Below are positions 7,898 through 15,884 of a stretch of 17,487 nt of DNA, in pieces; position 1 is the stretch's first letter, and every line of letters starts with the position of its first letter. The stretch comes from CALEUX01 sp964608615. Its GTDB lineage: Bacteria; Bacteroidota; Bacteroidia; Bacteroidales; Marinilabiliaceae. The notes under the pieces were generated by a model that saw only the letters and a list, made by a program, of their open reading frames with translations, did no database searches and was not told the origin of the DNA. A program made the position numbers and the translations under genes. The DNA is taken from assembly GCA_964608615.1 (NCBI GenBank), contig CAZSQG010000086.1:1-17487 (forward strand). Reading direction: 5' to 3'.

Positions 7898-8830
7898 ATG
7901 ATAAAAGGAGCCTTGGCGAATTTGACGCCTTTCACCAAATTACTACTCATTTTTTTAATGATAATGGGCTCATCAATTTTTGTTACCATGTTGTTTATGT
8001 TCGCGGCCATCCCCTTTACCGGTATTGAAGAGTTCAAGGCCTTATTAACAGGCGCCATTCCTATATCATATCTCAAGTACCTTCAGGTAGTTCAAGCTTT
8101 CTCGGTTTTTATATTTCCCTCACTCATACTTGCCTGGCTATTGTCTGAACGACCATGGATATGGCTGGGATTCACCAAGATAAAATGGATTTTAGTACTA
8201 ACCTCTGTAACACTTTTTATTGTATGCCAACCATTGGTGACTTTTCTTGCAAATATCAATTCCCACCTACTTCTCCCTGAATTTCTGAAACCTGTTGAAG
8301 ATTGGATGCGTAACTCGGAAGATTCGGCTAGTCAATTGGTTTTTCAATTTCTTGATACCCGTAATCCTTTTGCTATACTTTTAAATCTTATTATGATTGT
8401 TTTACTGCCGGCAATTGGAGAAGAGATGCTTTTCAGAGGAACCATTCAACCGGTTATTGGTCAATGGACAAAGAGTATTCATTGGGCTGTATGGATTACA
8501 GCTTTCTTGTTTAGCGCCATGCACATGCAGTTTTTTACCTTTCTTCCGAGGTTTCTGTTAGGTGTTTTACTTGGATACTTATTAGTATATGGAAAAAGCA
8601 TCTGGTATCCCATTGCAGGACATTTCATGAATAATTTTTTATCATTAGTTATTTTCTATTATTTAAAAGCCACGAAACCAGATGTAAACCCGATGGATTC
8701 TGACACAAACAGCTACAACACCTGGATGGTAATGCTGAGCTTTGTAATGGTAACAGCTCTGGTTGTATTTATCCGAAAAAAAACCAAATCCCACTTGCAA
8801 AAAAAATTGTTTGATAATTATGACGTCTGA
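7898..8830 (+). CDS. CPBP-family intramembrane metalloprotease (Abi/CAAX-type)
   Basis: This polytopic inner-membrane protein belongs to the CPBP (CAAX protease and bacteriocin-processing, ABI) family. The catalytic motifs are all present: motif 1 EEMLFR with Glu175, Glu176 and Arg180; motif 2 FSAMHMQFFTFLPRFLLG with His209; and motif 3 HFMNN with His242 and Asn246. About seven hydrophobic segments surround them, beginning at 13-40 and 62-82. The length of 310 residues fits. The ATG at 7898 gives an N-terminus that leads directly into the first helix. The gene's 3' end overlaps the convergent gene by 13 bp. The substrate is unknown; family members process prenylated proteins or peptides or act in stress and immunity. 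No bacteriocin gene is adjacent, so the role remains open. Confidence 0.9.
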   Translation: MIKGALANLTPFTKLLLIFLMIMGSSIFVTMLFMFAAIPFTGIEEFKALLTGAIPISYLKYLQVVQAFSVFIFPSLILAWLLSERPWIWLGFTKIKWILVLTSVTLFIVCQPLVTFLANINSHLLLPEFLKPVEDWMRNSEDSASQLVFQFLDTRNPFAILLNLIMIVLLPAIGEEMLFRGTIQPVIGQWTKSIHWAVWITAFLFSAMHMQFFTFLPRFLLGVLLGYLLVYGKSIWYPIAGHFMNNFLSLVIFYYLKATKPDVNPMDSDTNSYNTWMVMLSFVMVTALVVFIRKKTKSHLQKKLFDNYDV

Positions 8831-9519
8831 AGCTTTTCACTAGGCCGATACACATATACTAATCCGTATTCGCTTCCTTTTTCTCTTTTTAATTCACCGG
8901 GAAGCGCATCAAATCGCTTCTCAACATCATTCCAGACGTCTAAAATAATCTGGTCACACTGAGACCTGTATTCGTTAACTTTTTCAAGAAGTTTTTGTGA
9001 GGTATTTACAAGGTCTTTATGCGTATTATATAGTTCAAAAAACTTCTCGTATTTAACGCGAACCATGGCCAGTGAAGGATTATATATACGTGTTGCGCCC
9101 GTTGCCATACGGTCCTCTTCTCCTTTTAAGAGTTTCTCGCCCCAAAAAATCAATTGTTGTTCAGTTCCAATTTCCGGAACTGCTTTATCATCTTCACTTA
9201 TACCATAAAATGTTCTGACAACAGGTTTTAATTCACCACGTAAAATACAAAGGTTTACAACCTGAAAAAAATGCGACACATACAGTCGGGCAGATCGGAA
9301 AAAATCGCCCAATTGTTGTCCAACTTTTGATTGGCGTTCACGATTGTAATTGTATTGTTGTATAGCCTGCTCAAAATGAGGGAAAAAAGACTGTAGTTCC
9401 AAAAAATGCCTTTGCGAAAAAGCCATAGATGCAGGGCTTGATAAGGAACCCTTTTTTAAAGCAGCTTTCATAGCCCGTATACGGGCCTGATCGGTATTTG
9501 GTAATCGGCGGTACGGCAT
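8818..9519 (-). CDS. Conserved-looking protein of unknown function
   Basis: I do not recognise the family. The protein has 233 residues and no signal peptide, is rich in charged and aromatic residues and appears mostly helical. It opens with a basic MPYRRLPNTDQARIRAMKAA segment, has a central FFPHFEQAIQQYNYNRERQS-type helix (about 42-65), and a coiled-coil-like C-terminal part (about 155-215) before the YGLVYVYRP strand. A longer frame reaches 9600, but the extra 27 residues are a hydrophobic stretch from AT-rich DNA and look artificial. The MPYRR start at 9519 is therefore chosen. It is probably cytoplasmic or surface-peripheral. Its end overlaps the CPBP gene tail-to-tail, with no terminator between them. 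Confidence 0.7.
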   Translation of the reverse strand: MPYRRLPNTDQARIRAMKAALKKGSLSSPASMAFSQRHFLELQSFFPHFEQAIQQYNYNRERQSKVGQQLGDFFRSARLYVSHFFQVVNLCILRGELKPVVRTFYGISEDDKAVPEIGTEQQLIFWGEKLLKGEEDRMATGATRIYNPSLAMVRVKYEKFFELYNTHKDLVNTSQKLLEKVNEYRSQCDQIILDVWNDVEKRFDALPGELKREKGSEYGLVYVYRPSEKLQTS

Positions 9520-9886
9520 GATCCTGATTTTTAGGCTGATGAATATAATGAATTTAAATAATAATTGCAAGTAACAACAGAATAAAAAAACGCCCCACAT
9601 TTATAGATATCTGTTTTAATGGCTGTTACCTTTCTTTGAGTTGTCAATATTTCAAAAATAAAAAACTAATAATTCGACTTTATTGAGATAAACCTTCCTT
9701 CGTTCTTCTATCGCTATGTCCCAACCATTGTGATTCAAATAACTCATGATTCATCTGTTGATATTGGAAATTTAGTAGTTAACCTGTTATTTTCACAAAT
9801 AAAAAAGGATGAAAGTAACGATCGCAGGTAAATAAAACGCTATAGAATAATTCCTCGCCATTTATTATAAGTACGCTAAAACTTTA

Positions 9887-9894
9887 TATATTTG
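9887..9894 (+). promoter_or_regulatory. Putative -7 promoter element of the fluoride operon
   Basis: TATATTTG is an exact TAnnTTTG match ending five bases before the first base of the riboswitch. This places the transcription start at or next to the aptamer's first G. No good -33 box is seen at the usual distance. Confidence 0.6.
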
Positions 9895-9898
9895 TTTT

Positions 9899-9948
9899 GG
9901 CTATGGAGTTAGCCCGGAACCGCCCTTAAAAGCTGATAACTCCTACAT
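9899..9948 (+). ncRNA. Fluoride riboswitch (crcB motif)
   Basis: The aptamer is recognised from its consensus. GGCT (9899-9902) pairs with AGCC (9911-9914) to make P1, around the loop ATGGAGTT. GGAGTT (9905-9910) is the exact complement of AACTCC (9938-9943), which forms the pseudoknot. The conserved CCGCC (9920-9924) and GCTGAT (9932-9937) segments and the terminal CTCCTAC are present. Fluoride binding through Mg2+ ions stabilises the pseudoknot and turns on export genes. The next gene is a fluoride channel, which independently supports the call. The 36-nt gap to the crcB ATG has a weak hairpin but no U-tract. Confidence 0.95.
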
Positions 9949-9984
9949 AATACTTTAACCATTGCGTTAAGTGATAATGTATTT

Positions 9985-10362
9985 ATGCTAAAAATTCTAT
10001 TATTCATTGGTTCCGGAAGTTTTATAGGCGGTGTATCACGTTTTCTACTTACACGTTTAGTACATCAACATGCTTTATCGTCCTTCCCTTTTGGAACGCT
10101 GATTGTTAACATTCTGGGCTGTTTTTTTATAGGCTTTTTCTATGGCCTTTCGGAAAGGGGAACCCTTTTGAATACTGAACTCCGAATGTTTTTAACGGTA
10201 GGTTTCTGTGGAGGTTTTACAACCTTTTCAACCTTCACCTCCGAAAACATGGCTCTTATGAGAGATGGAAACTTTATATATTTTGTTTTATACTCCACAT
10301 TAAGTGTTTTTCTTGGCCTTTCGGCAACTTATCTGGGGCATTTAACCACTAAATTATTTTAG
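9985..10362 (+). CDS. crcB: Fluoride channel Fluc/CrcB
   Basis: This small inner-membrane protein forms a dual-topology dimer that lets fluoride leave the cell passively. The 125 residues and four hydrophobic segments (about 3-24, 35-56, 66-88, 98-121) are standard. Family motifs are GGVSR (15-19), GTLIVNILGCF with pore Asn42, and GFCGGFTTFSTF (73-84), which carries the phenylalanine box and the residues around the central sodium site. The ATG at 9985 lies 36 nt after the riboswitch. The next gene (DUF190) starts one base after its stop, so the two are translated together. A single full-length copy implies a homodimer. The protein identity and its riboswitch control both agree. Confidence 0.96.
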   Translation: MLKILLFIGSGSFIGGVSRFLLTRLVHQHALSSFPFGTLIVNILGCFFIGFFYGLSERGTLLNTELRMFLTVGFCGGFTTFSTFTSENMALMRDGNFIYFVLYSTLSVFLGLSATYLGHLTTKLF

Positions 10363-10363
10363 C

Positions 10364-10732
10364 ATGGAATTATTAGGTGAAGCAAAATTGCTGCGGATCT
10401 TTATTAGCAATACTGATAAATTCAAGCATCAACCTTTATACCAAGTGATTGTATTTGCTGCAAAAAGATATGATATTGCGGGAGCCACAGTTTTAAAAGG
10501 AGCAATGGGGTATGGTTCAAGTAGCATAATTCACTCTTCTGGTTTTTGGGAGGTAACAGAAAAACTTCCTGTGGTAATTGAAATAATTGATGAAGCACAT
10601 AAAATAGATGCTTTTGTTGAAAAAATAACTCCATGGTTTAACAAACTGCAAAACGGATGCATTATTACTGTTGAAAAAGCAAACATAGCTCTTCATAAAA
10701 AAGGTGAGAAACATAGGTTGCTTAATCTTTGA
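10364..10732 (+). CDS. DUF190 domain protein (PII-like fold)
   Basis: This soluble 122-residue protein is of the DUF190 family, which adopts a PII/GlnB-like ferredoxin fold. The family pattern is visible: AKLLRIFISNTDKF near the start, LYQVIVFAAKRYDIAGATVLKGAMGYG in the middle (about 25-51), a PVVIEIIDEAHKIDAFVE segment (about 69-86), and the C-terminal strand region. Genes of this family often sit beside crcB, and here one is squeezed between crcB (1-bp gap) and the antiporter (22-bp gap). The function is not established. A regulatory or trimeric accessory role in fluoride export is an inference from context. Cytoplasmic location is expected, as no signal or membrane segment is seen. Confidence 0.88.
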   Translation: MELLGEAKLLRIFISNTDKFKHQPLYQVIVFAAKRYDIAGATVLKGAMGYGSSSIIHSSGFWEVTEKLPVVIEIIDEAHKIDAFVEKITPWFNKLQNGCIITVEKANIALHKKGEKHRLLNL

Positions 10733-10754
10733 TTTATAATACCAATAATTTTTT

Positions 10755-12113
10755 ATGAGAAGATTTTTTACAACACTTGAACAAATTTCGACTTTAAGAT
10801 ATATCATCAAATGGTTCCTTTTAATTTTACCGGTTGCGTTTTTGATTGGATCAATGGTCGCCATTTTTCTTTGGCTTCTGGATCAGGCTACTTTATTGCG
10901 ATGGAACAATCCATGGTTGCTGTTTTTTTTGCCTGTGGCAGGTGTTGCCATAACATGGCTTTACCGTTTTAAAGGGAAAAACTCTGAAGCAGGCAACAAT
11001 CTTGTAATGGACGAGATTCATAAGCCAGGCGGGGGAATTCCGGCCCGTATGGCCCCATTTATTCTTATCACAACGGTTGTGACACACCTTTTTGGAGGTT
11101 CGGCCGGACGTGAAGGTACGGCTGTTCAAATTGGAGGTAGCTTAGCCAACGTTGTTGCAAAAAAGTTGAAACTCACAAAAGAGGATAAACGAATCATGCT
11201 GATGGCCGGTATTGCTGCCGGATTTGGAGCAGTATTCGGGACACCGGTGGCAGGGAGCATTTTTGCACTTGAAGTCCTGGCCATTGGAAAGATCAAATAT
11301 GATGCATTGTTTCCAGCATTTCTCGCATCGCTTTTGGCCGACATGGTTTGTTCGGCATACGGAATAACGCATACACATTATTCCATCCATTTTCATGACC
11401 AGAGCTATACCGGATTCCCTTTCTTAAGATTCGACTTATGGCTATTAGTAAAAGTTTCGGCAGCGGGAATAATTTTTGGACTCGTAAGCTATCTTTTTTC
11501 AGAATTATCGCACTCCATAAAATATTACGCAAACCGTTTCATTGCCAATAAATATTTAATACCACTAATTGGTGGAGTTATTGTGATTGCGCTAGTATAT
11601 ATGGCAGGAACAACTGATTATTTAGGACTTGGAGTCAATACTTTATACGGAAACGGGACTAGCCTGGTAAATGCTTTTAGTGCCGATAAAATTGATCCCT
11701 GGGCGTGGCTCTGGAAAATTGCTTTTACTACCATTACCCTTAACATGGGTTTTAAAGGTGGTGAGGTTACGCCCCTGTTTTTTATTGGAGCTACTTTGGG
11801 TAATTCTCTGGCAATTTTAATGGGTGCCCCAATCGACTTAATAGCAGCACTTGGATTTATAGCAGTTTTTGCAGGAGCTACCAATACACCCCTGACCTGC
11901 ACCATTATGGGTGTTGAATTATTTGGAGGAGAACATGTCCTATATTATGCCGTTGCCTGCTTTTTAGCTTATTACTTCAGTGGACATTCAGGTATTTATT
12001 CATCACAAAAGGTCTCCGTTTCCAAGGCAGATTTTAAACATCACTTAACAGAAAACATCTCTATTAAGCAAATAAGAAATTCCAAAAACCAAAATCCTGA
12101 AAAACCATATTAA
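10755..12113 (+). CDS. CLC-F type fluoride/proton antiporter
   Basis: This CLC-superfamily transporter of 452 residues has about ten or more hydrophobic segments. It carries hallmarks of the fluoride-selective CLC-F branch: EAGNNL (78-83) and IPARMAP (95-101), rather than the chloride-type GSGIP filter, plus GGSAGREGTAVQIGG (114-128) with gating Glu120. It also has KGGEVTPLFFIGATLG (334-349) and GVELFGG (386-392). The F-/H+ antiport mechanism is known for this branch and uses the proton gradient to expel fluoride. It is the last gene of the riboswitch-controlled operon, 22 bp after DUF190. Some filter positions differ from chloride CLCs, so a chloride role is unlikely. It could be named eriC or clcF; no symbol is assigned. 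Confidence 0.9.
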   Translation: MRRFFTTLEQISTLRYIIKWFLLILPVAFLIGSMVAIFLWLLDQATLLRWNNPWLLFFLPVAGVAITWLYRFKGKNSEAGNNLVMDEIHKPGGGIPARMAPFILITTVVTHLFGGSAGREGTAVQIGGSLANVVAKKLKLTKEDKRIMLMAGIAAGFGAVFGTPVAGSIFALEVLAIGKIKYDALFPAFLASLLADMVCSAYGITHTHYSIHFHDQSYTGFPFLRFDLWLLVKVSAAGIIFGLVSYLFSELSHSIKYYANRFIANKYLIPLIGGVIVIALVYMAGTTDYLGLGVNTLYGNGTSLVNAFSADKIDPWAWLWKIAFTTITLNMGFKGGEVTPLFFIGATLGNSLAILMGAPIDLIAALGFIAVFAGATNTPLTCTIMGVELFGGEHVLYYAVACFLAYYFSGHSGIYSSQKVSVSKADFKHHLTENISIKQIRNSKNQNPEKPY

Positions 12114-12163
12114 GAACGTATACCTTACAGTCATACCTGAAGAAAATAAAAACAAGATAAACT

Positions 12164-12862
12164 CTACCGTTCAAACGCCACACCTTTTTCCAATACTATC
12201 ACCTTATCACCATCATCAAATAGAATGGAGTAGCCAAACTGAGCACAAATATAATCGAAGGTTTTTCTATGATAGAAAGCAACGTGGGTTTTATCACGTA
12301 TATACCACCAATCTGTGAGTTGATCTAATTCTTTCCACCGATTTGTCATCACTGTTAAGATGCCGCCCGGACGTAAAATAGCCGTTATCAACTTTATATC
12401 ACGTATTGGATTAAAAAAATGTTCAAAGCTCTCTGTAGCGAAAATAAAATCCATTCTTTCATCCGGAAAATCGGGAAAGAAAATAGGATCGTAATTCGAA
12501 CATTCATAACCAACCTCCTTTACAATAGATGATAATACTGGATTGGGACCACATCCAAAATCCAAACCTTCTGCTTCGGGTTCAAAAAACTCCAAAGCTG
12601 GATTTATTGCGTGTTTTAAAAACTCAATATAATCCTTATCGGATTTATCGTTCTGATGTTTTAGGTAACGTTGCTCTTCTTCTGGCTGCGAAGGCCTACG
12701 CTTTGGATCTTTAAAAACTAATTCGCAATTATGGCAATGCCAAAGTTTTAAATCCAAAGGCCCTGTTATAGTTGAATCAACGGACGCTAAACATAATGGA
12801 CAAAACATCTCTTCCTTGATATTCAAGGTTTCTTCTAAAACACTTTTTGTCTGATTCTGCAT
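12164..12862 (-). CDS. Zinc-ribbon class I SAM-dependent methyltransferase
   Basis: This cytoplasmic protein has 232 residues from the chosen start. An N-terminal zinc ribbon is formed by CPLC (21-24) and CHNC (43-46). A Rossmann methyltransferase domain follows, with motif I GLDFGCGPNP (about 99-108), an acidic residue in YDP near 125, and the ESFEHFFNP helix-turn (about 144-152) with LRPGGILTVMT (164-174) after it. This arrangement fits Methyltransf_11/23 families; the substrate is unknown. The frame is open to an ATG at 12904, but a TAAATTTG promoter element (12878-12885) overlaps the extra codons, and the ATG at 12862 keeps a normal N-terminus. It is convergent with the fluoride operon. 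Alternatives include a tRNA or small-molecule methyltransferase. Confidence 0.8.
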   Translation of the reverse strand: MQNQTKSVLEETLNIKEEMFCPLCLASVDSTITGPLDLKLWHCHNCELVFKDPKRRPSQPEEEQRYLKHQNDKSDKDYIEFLKHAINPALEFFEPEAEGLDFGCGPNPVLSSIVKEVGYECSNYDPIFFPDFPDERMDFIFATESFEHFFNPIRDIKLITAILRPGGILTVMTNRWKELDQLTDWWYIRDKTHVAFYHRKTFDYICAQFGYSILFDDGDKVIVLEKGVAFER

Positions 12863-13581
12863 TTTATAAATTTGGTGCAAATTTAAATCAAATCTTTCAA
12901 ACATTAATAATTCATTATCAGATTTTTCCGCTTTACAAACATTATTATTGGCAAAAAAATAATTGGTAAAAAAACTTTATAAAAAAAAACTGTGCGAAAT
13001 AAAAAATAGCTCTAAATGAATTATAACAGGCAAAATCAATAAAGCATTCATTATATTTAATTGTGCATTAGTGTAGCCTCCTGAGAAAATTGTTTCGTTA
13101 TAAAACCCAATCTTATCATATTGCACCCAAAACATCTTTAGAATGAAAAATAATCAATAACCCAGATTTGATTTTAGCAATTAAGATATCGCATCCTCTT
13201 CTTTAACAGATTATTCAATATAAAATTGGACTCGGGTAACACTAAATCTCGTTATAGCAAAATAAAAACTCTCACTATTCTGATCTGCCAATGAGAATTA
13301 TTTTACGAACATCCGAAACCTTTAATAACGCAACTGTTTGATGATTTGGTTTTTTTTTCTACTTTTCAGCTTCAAAACTTGAAATTTATTTCGAGAATCA
13401 GCTCCAGGTAACTAGCTGAATTATAAGCGTACTTACCTTTACTATTGTTAGTTAGTCAAAACATCTTTAAGTTGAATAAAAATGGAATCATGTTGGAAGT
13501 CACATTCCGACAACCTAACACCATTCTGTTTATCATCAAGTTAACAACCGCAAGGAATACGCGATAAAAAACATCAATTTA
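12863..13581. other. Long gene-free spacer upstream of the regulator
   Basis: About 680 bp between 12905 and 13581 lack any convincing frame on either strand. Visible items are a 13-bp direct repeat CAAAACATCTTTA (13128-13140 and 13457-13469), a weak TCAGCT/AGCTGA hairpin (13398-13419) and homopolymer A and T runs. No RNA family was recognised. It may carry the promoter and leader of the XRE-cupin gene. Confidence 0.5.
12878..12885 (-). promoter_or_regulatory. Putative -7 promoter element of the methyltransferase gene
   Basis: The minus strand reads TAAATTTGCA, a strong match to the Bacteroidota TAnnTTTG element, 15 bp before the ATG at 12862. This location favours the shorter start over the ATG at 12904. 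Confidence 0.55.
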
Positions 13582-14136
13582 ATGGAAGATTACATCACAC
13601 AAATTGCTTCACGCCTAAAAGGACTGCGCGAAGTGAATGAATTAACAGTGGAAGACGTTTCCCGGGATTGTAATCTCGATCCCGATCTTTATAGGACATA
13701 CGAAAGCGGACAATGCGATATACCTGTTGGGGTATTGCATGTTATAGCCCACACCTATAATCTGGAGCTAACAACGCTGTTAACAGGCGAAGAACCACAC
13801 ATGCACCAATATGCTCTTACACGTAAAATGCAGGGGGGCAAGGCCAATCGCAATATAGCCTATAAGTATCAGGCCTTAGCTCAAGGTTTTATTCAGCGTA
13901 AAGCCGATCCATTTATTGTAACTGTTGAACCAAAAGATCCGAAAGAACCTCTTCACGTGAACAGACACTCAGGGCAGGAATTCAACTATATCCTAAAAGG
14001 ACGTCTTAACCTCCGTATCAACGAAAAAGATATGATACTGGAAGAGGGAGACTCAATTTATTTCGACAGCAGTCTTCCACATGGAATGGTTGCACTGGAC
14101 AATAAAAACTGTCAGTTTTTAGCAATTATTTTATAA
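13582..14136 (+). CDS. XRE-family regulator with C-terminal cupin domain
   Basis: This DNA-binding regulator has 184 residues. Residues about 5-65 form an XRE helix-turn-helix (ITQIASRLKGLREVNELTVE then LYRTYESGQCDIPVGVLHVI). Residues about 108-184 form a cupin barrel with the metal-type pattern HVNRHSGQEFNYILKG (His125, His129, Glu133) and LEEGDSIYFDSSLPHG (Gly156, His167). HTH-cupin proteins usually sense a small molecule through the barrel. The gene lies 12 bp upstream of the acyl-CoA synthetase and probably controls it, perhaps in response to its substrate or product. The ATG at 13582 gives a normal N-terminus. Confidence 0.9.
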   Translation: MEDYITQIASRLKGLREVNELTVEDVSRDCNLDPDLYRTYESGQCDIPVGVLHVIAHTYNLELTTLLTGEEPHMHQYALTRKMQGGKANRNIAYKYQALAQGFIQRKADPFIVTVEPKDPKEPLHVNRHSGQEFNYILKGRLNLRINEKDMILEEGDSIYFDSSLPHGMVALDNKNCQFLAIIL

Positions 14137-14148
14137 CCGCTCACAATC

Positions 14149-15813
14149 ATGCAGCTATATAAAAACTATCTGGTAAAACCAGAATTTGATTCTTTAGAAG
14201 ATTTTCAAAATAATTTCAAAATAAAAGTACCTGAAAATTTCAACTTTGCATACGATATTGTTGATGTTTACGCAAAAGAGGAGCCGAATAAAACAGCTCT
14301 GATCTGGACTAATGACAAGGAAGAAAAACACGAGTTCTCTTTTGCTGATTTAAAAGAACAATCAGACAAAGCCGCTTCATTTTTTCAACAATTGGGTATA
14401 GGACGTGGCGATAAAGTTATGTTGATTTTAAAACGTCGTTACGAATTTTGGTTTGCCTGTATTGCATTACATAAACTAGGCGCCACGGCTATCCCTGCAA
14501 CGCATTTACTTACCGATAAGGATATTATTTTCAGATGCAATGCCGCCGACATTAAAGCCATTGTAAGTGTTGACGAAACTGTTGTTATTGCTCATATCGA
14601 ACAATCCATACCACATTGCCCATCATTAACCACTTTGATTTCAGTAGGATCAAAAGAAACAAAGGGCTGGCACCATTTTACTTCCGGTATTATCAATGCC
14701 CCTGCATTTGTTAAACCAGAACAAGCCTCAGTTAACGAGGATATCATGTTTCTCTATTTTACCTCAGGCACCACGGGTCAGCCCAAAATGGTGGCGCATA
14801 ATTTTACATATCCTCTGGCGCATATAATAACTGCCAATTACTGGCATAATGTTCAGGAAGGAGGTCGCCATTTAACGGTAGCCGATACAGGTTGGGCTAA
14901 AGCTGTTTGGGGTAAAATGTATGGACAAATGATGGCTGGATGCAGTGTATTTGTGTATGATCATGATAAATTTATTCCTGCCGACATGCTAAGGGTATTG
15001 GCTGAAAATAAAGTCACCTCTTTTTGTGCTCCACCCACTATCTACCGATTTTTAATACGTGAAGATTTTTCCACATACGATTTATCATCGTTAGTTTATT
15101 GCACTACTGCAGGAGAAGCCTTAAGTCCATCAGTTTACGAAACATTTTATAAACTTACCGGAATTAGACTAATGGAAGCCTTTGGGCAAACGGAAACCAC
15201 CGTTCAGTTAGGTACTTTTTTATGGATGAAACCCAAGCCCGGATCCATGGGCATACCTTCCCCTGCATATAAAATTGAATTACACCGACCCGATGGAACA
15301 CTATGTGAAGACGGTGAACAAGGTCAGATTGTTATACGTGTTGGAAAAGAACATCCTGTAGGCATTTTTGTGGGTTATTACCGCAATCCTGAACAAACCA
15401 ATGAAGTTTGGAACAATGGTTATTATTATACCGGCGATATTGCCTGGCGCGATGAAGATGGGTATTTTTGGTTTGTGGGCCGTGCCGATGATGTGATAAA
15501 AAGCTCAGGCTATCGTATTGGACCCTTTGAGGTTGAGAGTGCTCTGATGACACATCCGGCAGTGGTTGAATGTGCAGTAACGGGCTATCCTGACGAGATA
15601 AGAGGTCAGGTAGTAAAAGCAACCATTGTTTTGGCGCCATCCTTCAAACCTGGTAATTCTAAACTTATCGAAGAGATTCAGGCACATGTTAAAAAGGTTA
15701 CTGCACCTTATAAATATCCCCGCATTATTGAATTTATTGATGCTCTTCCTAAAACCATCAGTGGAAAAATCAGACGAGTGGAATTAAGAGAGGAACATGA
15801 TAGTACAAAATGA
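14149..15813 (+). CDS. AMP-forming acyl-CoA synthetase (ANL superfamily)
   Basis: This enzyme adenylates a carboxylic acid and transfers it to coenzyme A; the 554-residue length is typical. All core motifs are present: the P-loop YFTSGTTGQPK (203-213), MEAFGQTE (342-349), YYTGD (426-430), GRADDVIKSSGYRIGPFEVE (444-463) and PKTISGKIRR (534-543) with catalytic Lys540. The N-terminal half contains the acyl-binding region (GWAKAVWGKMYG, about 248-259). It most resembles medium-chain or acetyl-CoA-synthetase-like members, but the substrate cannot be fixed by eye. It is co-transcribed with the HTH-cupin regulator (12-bp gap) and is followed by a strong terminator. A recurring pairing with an XRE-cupin gene in Bacteroidota is a recollection, not checked here. 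Confidence 0.92.
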   Translation: MQLYKNYLVKPEFDSLEDFQNNFKIKVPENFNFAYDIVDVYAKEEPNKTALIWTNDKEEKHEFSFADLKEQSDKAASFFQQLGIGRGDKVMLILKRRYEFWFACIALHKLGATAIPATHLLTDKDIIFRCNAADIKAIVSVDETVVIAHIEQSIPHCPSLTTLISVGSKETKGWHHFTSGIINAPAFVKPEQASVNEDIMFLYFTSGTTGQPKMVAHNFTYPLAHIITANYWHNVQEGGRHLTVADTGWAKAVWGKMYGQMMAGCSVFVYDHDKFIPADMLRVLAENKVTSFCAPPTIYRFLIREDFSTYDLSSLVYCTTAGEALSPSVYETFYKLTGIRLMEAFGQTETTVQLGTFLWMKPKPGSMGIPSPAYKIELHRPDGTLCEDGEQGQIVIRVGKEHPVGIFVGYYRNPEQTNEVWNNGYYYTGDIAWRDEDGYFWFVGRADDVIKSSGYRIGPFEVESALMTHPAVVECAVTGYPDEIRGQVVKATIVLAPSFKPGNSKLIEEIQAHVKKVTAPYKYPRIIEFIDALPKTISGKIRRVELREEHDSTK

Positions 15814-15884
15814 GTATCCATTTGAGACCTAATCACAGTTCTTTCATGCTTATAGAGATATTTACGCTCCAATATAATATCAAC

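Larger units (their letters stand above)
9601..9984. other. Intergenic region before the fluoride operon
   Basis: This 384-bp region holds the promoter element (9887-9894) and the fluoride riboswitch (9899-9948). The part from 9601 to about 9886 is AT-rich and shows no gene, clear hairpin or repeat. It presumably also contains the promoter of the minus-strand gene ending at 8818, but I cannot locate it. Confidence 0.5.

Noticed and set aside
9520..9600. 27-residue N-terminal extension of the minus-strand unknown gene
   Set aside because: It codes for a hydrophobic low-complexity stretch out of AT-rich intergenic DNA. The MPYRR start at 9519 looks natural.
10517..10864. 115-codon minus-strand frame over the DUF190 and CLC genes
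   Set aside because: It is opposite two well-supported genes and looks like low-complexity translation.
12863..12904. Longer start of the methyltransferase
   Set aside because: A TAAATTTG promoter element overlaps these codons, so transcription probably starts after them.
15332..15640. 102-codon minus-strand frame over the acyl-CoA synthetase
   Set aside because: It is antisense to the conserved AMP-binding motifs and has no recognisable features.
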